This document shows positions 24,429-36,400 of a DNA stretch of 64,000 nt, in pieces. The stretch's first letter is position 1. Each line of letters starts with the position of its first letter. The position numbers were made by a program, and so were the translations under genes. The stretch lies in contig NC_092579.1 in NCBI RefSeq assembly GCF_037975245.1, positions 13,252,678-13,316,677 of the forward strand, in the 5' to 3' direction. This stretch comes from Apostichopus japonicus (taxonomy: Eukaryota; Echinodermata; Holothuroidea; Aspidochirotida; Stichopodidae). The notes under the pieces were generated by a model. It was not told the DNA's origin. It ran no database searches and saw only the letters and a program-made list of their open reading frames with translations.

Positions 24429-27400
24429 ATGGACGACGAAGTGCCAAAGTTTTCTTCTCCAGAAGATGAGATCAAATTTTGGAGAAACAAAGCACAACAA
24501 CTGAAACAAACGTGAGAACAGTTGTACTTACAAGTTTCTATTCTTCATTCCTTATTCAAATAGTGTAAACGTTACTGTAGGTTACTGTAGTGTAGCCGGT
24601 TGTAGTTGTTGTGTACTGGTTAGGCCTATATCAACATACTGTGGTGTGTGCGGACGTAAGGTACAGTATTTAGGCCTAGCCTAGTGCCAGACCTATACCA
24701 ATTTAAGTTACAGGAACTTATGCCATAGCCCTATACGTCGATGCTTAGTTCTGTTATAACGTGTAGTTATGTCCGCTATTAGTAACTAGTCTAGGCAAGC
24801 CATGGCTCTTGTAGGCTAATTTATTTGTAATGTTTCGAGCAACCATGTTACTGTTACTTCAGAAAGTTCTTCATACTAATTAATACTAGAGTAGAATGTA
24901 AGACTAAGGCTATACTGTCTTACTCTAGTCTTTGCCCCCATGGCCTGTGTTAGGCATTTGTAAGAGGTGACCCCAAACTTGGTGAACAACTTTCGGCACT
25001 AGTAATAACATAAGAATCTGTACCAAATAATCTAGCTCAGTTTGGCACATAACAGTAATAGTAGGCCTACAAGTTACAACATAATACACGTTTTTTCTCA
25101 GAACAGGCTTGGCTAGCCTATCTTTACAAAATAAATTCTGTGTAAAGTATATGTCTTTGACCGAGCAACATTGCCTGCTTTCTTAAATGAAAGCAGTCAA
25201 TGTTCATTGACCAGACTTAGCAAAGTAATAACTGCTAAGTCAGCTTTACTTATCCACCAAATAAATGGCTAGATACTCTTTACTATTACATTAATATGTT
25301 CCCTTTGGCTATAGAACTTGCGGAGCATTCTTGACTTTTCTTTTACAAATTACTGTGTGGCAAATGTTGGAAGCACCTGTTTTAATTAACATACGGTAAT
25401 TAAAACGCAGTGGATATATAGCCGTCAGACGGTTCCCGATTCCAGTTTACTATTTAGCCGTCACTTCCGCCTGAGATGCGTCGTTATCAATCTTGCGGAC
25501 TTGTGATTTTCCTGCGGTGCCAGCGGACGATCCGGGCCCCCGAGTTATTTTGTCGTCCTGCAAATTTTCTGGCGGTTTTCATTGCATTGGCAAACGGCAG
25601 GATTTTTGAAATATTTCATCTGTGATGTTTGATGAAGCATGTTTGTTTTCCGATATGTGCGGTTTATTTTGTTATTTTCATTGCCCGTTTAATAGTTGAG
25701 ATGGACACTATAATCCACACATTTTCTCGCATCAGTCTGCTTTATTTGTCTTTATTAGTCGTCTCAAATATTTCAGAAAACAAGTCAAAACTATCACCTA
25801 CAGCTAGAGGCATGCTTAAAAATGGATCACAGTCGCATCACAACTTCACTCATTCAAAGACAACATTCAAAATGGCGGCTAATTGCAAGATTGATAACTG
25901 CGCATGTCACACGGAAGTGACGGCTAAATAGTAAACTGGAATCAGGAACCGTCTCACGGCTATATATCCACTGCCGAATTAAAATCACTGATTTTCTGGG
26001 ATCATGGAAATCGAAGGAATTAATTTATAGAATCACTTTAAGAGCAATTAAGCATTCTGTAAATTTATGCAAGAAATAACGTGTTTCTATAGACTTCTAA
26101 GATTCTTGCACAGAAATATACTACTACTAATTTACATTTCTAAGTTTGAATTGATTGATCATTTAAAGCTCATTAAACTTTGTCATTTCTGAGTTGAATC
26201 TTGTTGAACCATGCGTAGACATTTATCCAGTAAACAAGTAGGTTCGAGAATTATTTTAGTTTGATATATGATATCACTGTCATGCACTTTATAACTTAAT
26301 CTTTTGTCTGAATATCTGTTGACAGGTTGGATGAGACAAAGGAGGAGCTGGAAGAATTTCAAATAAGCAGTCAAGAATTAGAACAAGAATTAGAAACACA
26401 ATTGGAGCAAGCAGAGAAAAAAGCCAAAGACTTCCATGCAGCTAACCAGAGGTTACAATTAGAATGTGAGACGTTAAAGGTTAGTCCTTTGATCCGACTC
26501 TGAATCATTTGCCTTGATGATTTAACGAAGCTATGAGATACTATTACACAAAAACATCAGGAGGGGGTTGTGGGAAGGGAACCTTGCTTCAACCCTCCAC
26601 TATATGACTCTGATAATAGTGCCAGTGTACAAGCGATATTGGATAATATGTTTATATGCTCCTGAAAAGGTAAATATGCTCATTTAATGCCAATTTATTC
26701 AACCTATTGAAAAAGCATCTCAGTTTTGTTTGGATAAACATTCAGGATATTAATTCATCATACTCAGAACGTTACTCGTGTGATTTTTAAGCTCTCTTTC
26801 CAATTGCACCAGTTACCTCCTCCCCTAAGAAAGGAAAGTATCATGGGTACCATATCATACTGTCATTAAACTACTGTACCATAATTTCTTTCATGGATCT
26901 GGTTTATAAAGTTCAAAATGATAAGTCAGGTGTATTCTACGTGGCAATTTTAGGATATGGTACCAAATCAGAAAATTTGTGTGAAGGATACAAGCATCTC
27001 AGTTCCTTCTGTAAGTTTTACACTGCACCAAAGTCAATATTAGAAATTTAACAAACAGATGTCAAAGAAGAAAATTCTTTGCACAGAGGATCTTTATATT
27101 CTAATTGTGTAGTTTCAATAGAATATTTTGGCTTAGTGTGGCAGAAAGGGTCAAGACTTACTTTTCCCCTGTGTAATGGTACTGTTGTATCCACAAATGT
27201 TCTTTTTAAGAGTCCTTGTTTAGGAGGGTCATTCAAGGTATTGAAACTTTCACAAAAGAACGGCACAATTCGAAATGAGTAAAGTTCTGCAAAATCAAGC
27301 GACCAGATAGAACACGGTCTGCAAGACTGTTTGGTGAAATGAGTAGTGCAAAGGTCTTACCGTATCAGTAGTCATTACTGTTACAGTAGAGCTCTACGTA

Positions 27401-30400
27401 TATTGTGTAATATTTTACATTACATTCAATTATAGCCTGATGGAAGAAATCTTCTGCAATGAAAATCTTTGCCATACAACCGTATCCTTAACTCAAAGTC
27501 AGCACTTAAAGACAGATAATGCTATATATACACCTGCAAGTATACAGTAGCTCTTTGTTTGTGTGTACATGTGTATGTGTGTGCTGTATCTTTGTGGACT
27601 GGGTTGAATCCATGCTTACTGTGCATTGCAACTGTAATCAACACAGTACTATATACTGCTATACAGTATTGAATCATATAATAAATCCAATTACTTTAGT
27701 TTCAATTGTAGTTCCTCCTTTGATCTGTATACACAGACTTTTATTTAAAAACAATTTTGACTTTTGCCAGAACTTCGGTATCGGTCAAGAAACGAAATTG
27801 AAAGGGGGATTACAGTCTGTTCCAGCTGAATAGATGCATATTTTGATGCTGACCTGGTACTTAATCTTTTAATTTCCCTTTCCTTTCCTTCCCTTTTCTT
27901 TTCTTGTTTCAGGAAAGCCTTGAACAGTCACAGAACCAGTATCTCAGACAGATTAATGAATTAGAAGATGAACTTGCCCAAATTAAAGCTATCAAAGAAG
28001 AATTAGACAAATATATTAGAGAACTGGAACAGACTAACGATGACCTAGAGAGAGCAAAAAGGTTAGTCCAGATTGATGAGACCCTGTTGGTTCTCCCTTT
28101 AACGATACCTGGTTTAACATCAGTGGGGTTAAGAAATGGATTGATCTCCTTTCCAAAATCAGAGGAATCCTTCCTGCAACCACCACCCCCCCCCCCACCC
28201 TCTCTCCATTTTGATGTGATACCAGATTTCAATTGAGAAAATAAGATGACAATTTGATGATCATGCATTAAGGTCGTTTGTAGGGCCTGAGGTTAGGATC
28301 CTTTTTGGGCACCTTTTGTACCCTCCTCTCTCCCCTCCCCCCCCCCCCCCCCCCCCCCCGTCCTCACCCATTTTATGTATTTTGAGAATTTAATGCTTGG
28401 TGACAATAATGCAATAGGAGCAAAGCTGAAGTATATATGATTTAACAGTTTGCTGTATGAGAAGAAAGCAGCATTTCTTTCAGGGGTGGGCAAATTTATC
28501 AGTGACCAATTTATTATGTCCTGTGCCCAAGTTCTTGTGCCCAACCTCCTATCCCATATCCCTCCCACCTCCTTCCCACCTTAAACTGATCACAAATGAT
28601 GTACACAGTACCTGATCGTCATTCTTAATTGCCTTTTTTATCATTGAGTTCATTGTCTTTGACTGCCTTTGATACTGTACTGTATGTAGCTGTTATTGGC
28701 ACCCTACTGTTCCCTAAACTGCTCTCTAAACGGTGTGCAAGTAATTTAGGATCACACAAGGATAAATGCCATGTAACTGCCACACTGTAGAGTGTCATTG
28801 GGCAAAAGGAAACCTTTTGTCATTTATTTTCTGCTAAGACCACTTTTCCAATAAATCAATACTAAATCAATAAATTCCTATTTAAACTCTAAATGTATTC
28901 AAGTGACCGGGACTGAGTATTTTTTACGCCCTTCTAGATAAACCAAACACCCTGGAAGTTAAATCCCCTCTGAGGCATTCTTAATGGCCTTTTTCCCCCC
29001 TTTTGTTTTGTTTGTACATTGAGGTGTGTGTGTGTCTTTTAATGATCCCATGAGCACATCTATTATAATCAATGCATTGTAGAAGAACAGTAACCACTAA
29101 AGAGTGACCTTCACATGTCTCAGACCATCACTGATAATGTTCATGCCCTGTCACATTATTGAACGAACATTAAAGAGAGTACGTACTGTTTAATATATGC
29201 CAGTGTTCATTTCTTTCAGGGGTGCGCAAGAAATTTATCAGTGACCAATTTACTGTATTATGTCCCTTCTAGATAAACCAAACACCCAAGATAAATCGCC
29301 TCTGAGGCATTCTTAATGGCCTTTTTTTCCCCTTTTGTTTTGTTTAAGTACATTGAGGTGTGTGTGTGTCTTTTAATGATCCCATGAGCAGATCTATTAT
29401 AATCAATGCATTGTAGAAGAACAGTTAACACTAAAGAGTAACCTTCACATGTCTCAGACCATCACTGATAATTTTCATGCCCTGTCACATTATTGAACGA
29501 ACAGTAAAGAGAGTACGTACTGTTTAATATATGCTTTGTTACAGCTCTATGCAGGATTATTTTTGACTCCTTTACATAATTGGTTGTGTTTGCAGTGTAT
29601 CACATCTCCTTGCGATCACATTGAAAACATTTTTGTTGTTGTGTCGTGTTGTTTCTGTGCATCGTTGCCAAAACTGATGTACAGACTGTTACAGTACGAT
29701 TTGTAACATTGTAACAATCTATATACACATAACTGTACCAATGTTAAGTGTTTACCTACATGACTGGTTTGGAAGCAGGTAAAACCTACAATAGATCTAG
29801 CCTACAGTAGTTGCCATCTGAAAATACACTAATTGAAATTGTTATCAATTCATCATGATGACTGCCAGCTAAGTGCACCATTTCGGACAAGGAGTCACAA
29901 AGTACATTTGTAGTGTTTTTGTACAGTTTGTATTTAACAATTTTCCACTAATTTACTGCAGCGAATAAAACAAGTGAATGTGTAGCATATTTGCTTTCAT
30001 TGTGTGTGTACAAACTACACATTGTTTAGTAATGATATACCTGTATAACAAACTAAATGATTTAAGAAATGTTACGTCCTACCGATGTACTGAAGGTACG
30101 GTAGTAATTTCTATTGCAGTCAGTTGTATAACACATATAAGCCATGTGGCTCAAATTGTCAGTACTAACTATATTACTGTGCATGGGAGTTGAACACGAT
30201 CTGTCAGTATTGTTGGCCCTTTACTATAAATTTGTATAGTGATGTGTTGATATGGTTCTGTAGAATATGTTATCAGTTAATGCCATATGTATTAACTACA
30301 TTGTTAACACAGTATGCAGTAACTGATGAGCATTATGTATGTTAAGTTTGAGGACATTTTGTGTTATAGAAGTTTGAAACCTATTCATGACAGATATCAC

Positions 30401-33400
30401 ACACTTGGAATTTGGACTTAGGAATACCCATCAGATATTGTATGTCTCGGATGTATTATACGTGGCAATTGCTTTCAAATACAGTGCTTGCTTTATGGAA
30501 AGTATGAGTGTTATATATACTGTAGTATGTATACATATATACTGTACATAGTAATACAGTCGGTATTGATAAATGAGATATCAAGGACTATGCATCATGT
30601 GCAGTGTACACTTTAAGGGTCATTCAGACAAGTGTGTTACTGTAGTACCTACCCTTTGACCTCTTTGGTTCTGATATATATCTATGTCGGTATTATTTAG
30701 TAATAAAGTTATAATCGACCTCACTAAAACTAATCAATTAAGCTGCTGACCTATTGGCCTTGCGTTGTTGTGTTTCAACCATTTTGTTTTCATTAATACT
30801 AAAAATTACAAAATTCTGTCACTGATAATAATTCAGTTTGATAATTTCTCAGACCTTTGAAGCGTCCTAAAAATAAAAAAAAAGACCAAATACTAACAAA
30901 ATGTATAAAGAAACTATACATGTTCATTACTTACATTAATTGTAGACAGTAGACATAGACATGTATACAGTAGACTCATTCATACTTTCATTGTTTAGAA
31001 TGACTTAGACAAACTATCGGACCTAACCTAATAGTAGGTGGCTCTTGGAGCTTGTCGACAGAAATGGATTAAGTTATAATCTATTTATGACCAGCTCTGT
31101 AATCCAAGCTAGATTTCGTTTATTCTGAGCATCGATTCTGAGGGTAGGGGTCCGGTAGATCGTGGCCCAGTCCTCATGGAGCTCTTGTAGATCATGGGTC
31201 TACTGTATAATTTTGCAGGTCCCTTGTTTAGAACCCGAATGATCACAGTTATATCCAACATTGGGTCAATTAATACTCATCACAAGGAGTAGCACTTTTT
31301 CTATGATACCAAGAGATGTACACACCTGTTTGTTCATTTATCTTCTTGTTTTTTTTTTTACAGAACTACAGTAGTCTCACTGGAGGACTTTGAACACAGG
31401 CTGAACTTGGTAAGTTCAACTTCACAGTTATCTCTGTACACCATGCAGTATATTCATTGACAACACGGCGTACTTTCCCATTTCTCGCTCAATTTAACTG
31501 GAAAGCAATCATTTTTAAAAGAATGAAAGTCAAAAGTGAGAGAGAAAAAAATCATAACAGTTGTATTTTAAGGACTTTGTTTCCATGCAGAATGAAGTGA
31601 AAGGATGCACTAGTTTATATTACTGATCATTTCCGTTTCAAAACACTTTGATACCGTGCCAGGCATGAGTTTAAAAAATAGTTACCTGGGTTTGGAAAAA
31701 TATTTTCCTTTCAAAGCGCTTTAACACACTGGGAAAAAGTCAGGCTGTATAGTCATGAAATACAGTACTGTGTATACTGTAAGTACTATTAAAAAACTTC
31801 CTTTTAAAAAAAAAATGAATAATTTGTGTTTCATTGAGTGACCTATCCTTGTTTATACAGTATGCTCTGTTTGCTTCAAGGAAATGAATGCTTGTGAGCC
31901 CTGGACAGATGGAGTTTATTTGTTTTATAGTCACTTCAAGGAAGATCATCTTGTATCATGAGTCTTTTAGTCTCTAAAGCATCTGGTTTATGTTTGTAAT
32001 ATTTAGCTCAAGGTTGTATTTTAGTCTTTGAATAAAATTTTGGGGACTCATTCTTTGCCTCCCCTTTTCTCCCAACCCCGTTCCCCTGTGTTTGAAAAGA
32101 AGGAAAAAAACTAGATAAATAAATGTCAGGCCTCCTTTTTAATTTAATTTTTTTTATTTTTTGAATAGTTTTGCAGGCAAGGTAGTAATAAAAACTTTAA
32201 TAGGCATACTCCTGGTTTTTGGGAATGCATGTGACATAAACTTAAGCAGGGCATTTTAGAAGTTAATGGTTGCTTACATATCGTATAAAAAAAAATCCCC
32301 ATGTCACTAAAGGTTTCTGGATTCTTTTGTCTTCTTTACCAGGCGATAGAGCGAAATGCCTTCTTAGAAAATGAACTCGATGAGAAAGAGAGTTTAGCAG
32401 TCACCGTACAAAGACTGAAAGACGAAGCCAGGGGTGAGTAGATTGGACAGCAGTGCTTGTTTACATCCCTATCTTTCTGGATTAATTTTGATGATCGAAT
32501 TATCAAGTTGTAGGATAATTTGAATGATTGTCAATTGTTGCCTAGGGTGATGATGAAATGTGCAAGTGGTCCTTATATAATAATACAGTAAATGCACACA
32601 CTGTCAGCTTGGAGTGACATGCAGTTAATAAAGTGTTATAGTGCTGAACTCTTATACTATGCTAGCTCAGTCAATCAATGTTAAAACAGAAAAATCCATG
32701 TCTGAAAAGTTTGGAATGCCAAAAGGGCCAAAAAATTACTACCAAGATGTGAAAATATACAATGCTGTACAATGCTTGAAATATAGGAGATTGTGGTAAA
32801 ATATACTTACAAAACAATGACATACTGTAATTAATCCTACAGTATAGTTTTAAGCATGTTGATTGCATCAGATGGTGTATCACTGTATGCATTTACATCA
32901 AGTCCTGTATATACAGAACATGCAAACGGCTAACGATCTGAAATTGCATATTCTTATAGTTACTTACTGTAACAATAATTATGTTTATATATACATTAAC
33001 AACATCAACTGCATCAAACGTTCAAGATTGATGCCAGGGGCGCAACCATGTGTACTTTTGGTGGGGGGGGGGAGCTTAAGTTCCACTGGCAGACAGAATA
33101 TTAAAAAAAAAAGATAGTGTATAATACATAAATGTATAACGATATAATAGCCCTTCGTTCCCGTCCCAGTTCACAAGTTGTGGTTGTGCCCAGGATTGAT
33201 TCAATTCAGATTTTGTTTGGATTCATATTGAGTTGATGGTTCTAGTTACTCCTTCCATATGACCTTTGCAACTCTATCAAGCTCTGTCACACAGAAATCA
33301 GTGGTCTAAAGGTGTCCTAAAAAAACGATCTTAGTATTTGATATTAGTGTCACAGGAATTTAATTGTTTTATTGCTTTCCCATTCATGTTTTGTGTATTT

Positions 33401-36400
33401 TTATGCATTTTTATATTTACTACTCGTAGACATGAGGCAAGAGCTAGCCGTGAAGGACACTGATGTTCTTCTTCCAGACAAAGATGTAGATGGAGTAATT
33501 GATAACAAGGTGCTCGAGGAGAAGAAACTGGTCTTAACACCGAACAGAGGTAAGCGATTTACAATAAGCATTGCACTGACAGGGATTTGCTCACACTGGG
33601 CGGCACCGGGCGGCTGCGCCCAGCAGTTCTGAATGCGGCCCAGCACAAACAGTATTTTAAACATTTCTGCCCGGCACTTTTTTGATGATAATTTAACAAA
33701 TCTTACCATAACCAAAATCTGGGAGAATACATGGCACAGAATAGGAAAAATAGCACCACCTAAGCATACTTCATGTGCAAAATTCCCCAGGGTGTTGATC
33801 ACACTACCGCGCAATCTGCCCGGCACTCAAATATTCCTGAGCACATCCCTACACTGATATGTTACCCAAACTACTGACAGCGTTAGATATCCTCTTGGTT
33901 TTACAAAGTGAAAGCAGAGCTGTTTGTTAGTTGTAAAATCTCTTACCTTCTACACAACTTGAAGTAGACACTGCCGTTACTGCTCTGGACGAGTCAAGGC
34001 TTACTTTTGCATGCTCAGCAAGATATTAAGGCTGGTGTTGTGGAACAATGTAATATTAAACTTTAAACATGAAATTTTCATGAAATAAAATTTGTTTAGA
34101 ATTCAAACATTTAAACATGAAAAATGAGGAGAAAGTCAACAAGGATAGGCTTGGTACTAAATCAGTGTATACCAAACATATTTAGGCTGGAGTCATATCT
34201 AGATGTGATGTTCACCCAAATTTGGTGTTTATTTAGGGGTTAAATATGTGTGGAAGCACATTAACTAGGTAATTTGAACCCCTAGTGGTTATCTGAGCAG
34301 ACCTCAAATATTTTATCATTTATTTTGATGCTTTCTTCTGCCCATTTTTTTGCAGTACTAACACAAACCTTCACCTTTCGGTGGAACAAACCTTAGCGAT
34401 AACGATAAGTCCTAAGATATGTGGAGAAAGATGATGTTTGTTAATTAAATTTGTAGGCTAAATTGGTTGTAACTCTTGTTTAAGAGTTGAAAATGCAAAT
34501 TGAACATCCAGTATGCTCAGGTTTGTTGCATCCAAGATTTATTTTGTAGCAAGAATTTTGAATATATTTTTTTCAAAATGTTTTACAAATTTGTAAGACA
34601 ATAAGAACTTGATAATACTAACAACTTTTCCTCATAGCATGTTTTATCTTTAACAGTTCTCTGTTACCATTTTGATTGTGAGTCATAGATCTGTAACTCT
34701 AAAAAAAAATGCTCAATAATCAGAAATTTTGTTTGCTATCAAAACAGAAAGTCTGTAAGTTATTGATTTATGTGTCTGTTTGCATTTTCGTTACTTGAGA
34801 GTCATTGACACCAAGTACCGTGCAAAGTCCTATTCGCAATTTCATACTCGGAGACTGTTTATCCGTTAAAGCGGCATATTTAGTTAAAAACATTTAAAAA
34901 AAAGCAAATAGAATTTAATGATTTTTTCTTCTATTTTGGTCTTAGTGTAGTGCTTTAGTGACATGATTATATCTGCAATATGAACTTCATGAAGTGAGAA
35001 ACATCTGTTTATCATTTTGGTGTAAACAGTTTTTGTAGTTTTGTATGTTATTAATTAAAAGACAATTGTATTGTCATTAGGTGTCAAAAATGAAGTGTCA
35101 CCTATAGTCTCGTAGAAACAATGCAACCAATTTAGCAAATGACTTATCGTTGGAAATGTTATAGACATAAACTTCTTTCCTAAGTAAATCTTTGCTTTGG
35201 AACTATGGTCCTGATTTGTTAGTTTGACTGTGAAATTGTACCATCACATCAAAACAAACTGGTTTTGGTTCATGAAGTCATCTCTCCATAAAGCTCATAT
35301 CAAACCTCTTTAAACAGCATTGTAACCTTCGTTCAGTGTAGTCCTTGGTTTAGTGTGATAGCTACAGTATATCTCATTTCTAGCCCCTCCTTGATTAAAT
35401 ACCCCCACTGTGCCAGTGTCATTGTCAAGCTTAAAACCAATCAAAGATAATGTCAGCCATATAGTTATAAAGAACAAGAGGAAATAACTGATGAACAGAT
35501 TATTATTTCTTAACCAAAGACAATGGAAAATCCATATCTGAATTGTTTACCAGCTGACAAGCTCTGTACACAAAAGAGCATTTGATGCATGGTGCCTGCA
35601 CACGTGTTTTCCAACTTTGACACAATTCAGAGAGGTATTCTGCTGTTAAAATCTCAAGCGGGGCATTTTGACTGTGATTTAGTCAAATGGTGTCGTAGAG
35701 CGCCCCTTTCATAGTGCTCAAGAGATTGAAAAATCATTGTTCATATTTGTAAAAATTTGTCCATTTTGCTGCCACTCTTTGGTAAATGTGAAAATGATTT
35801 TAGGGAAGTAGAAGGTTAAAATATTCTGCCAAAGAGTAGTGGTAAAACTTCTTTTTTTTTTTTGGTTGGCTGTATGTGGTAATAAAAATAGAGATTTGGT
35901 TGACTAAAACACTCAGTCTTTCACTAAACAATGTATCCTAAAGTAACCATTTTTGCCTCCAAACTGAAATTCAAAATGCAAATGTCAACTACAATATCTG
36001 CATTTTGATAAATTTATTTGCAAATAAGATTAGATCAATGAGCATCGATTGTATAGTCAGACCCAACTTGAAGCTGAAACCTATCTCAGATGACATATCA
36101 TAATATTGATGTTCTGATAGTCAATATTTTGGATTTACCCTGCTACAGCCAGAAAATATTTTTTATTTTAGGTTCCATCCATGTTCACTGAAACAATTGA
36201 ATGGATGTGTACAATTACTTTAGCGTCTTTTTTTTCCCCGTTTTCGAAATCTGCTTTATGCTACCGAATGAAAATAGAAAATAACGTAATACTAATAACT
36301 ATACAGTAATATTATAACTCACAGTCACCAATGAATCATGAAAAGGCACAGCCAAAGGCTTGAATGGACATGCAAATACAAATCACTACAAACACACGAA

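Noticed and set aside
33401..33826. 141-codon minus-strand frame across NDE1 exon 6 and the MITE behind it
   Set aside because: It overlaps a verified plus-strand exon and a repeat, and has no family signature.
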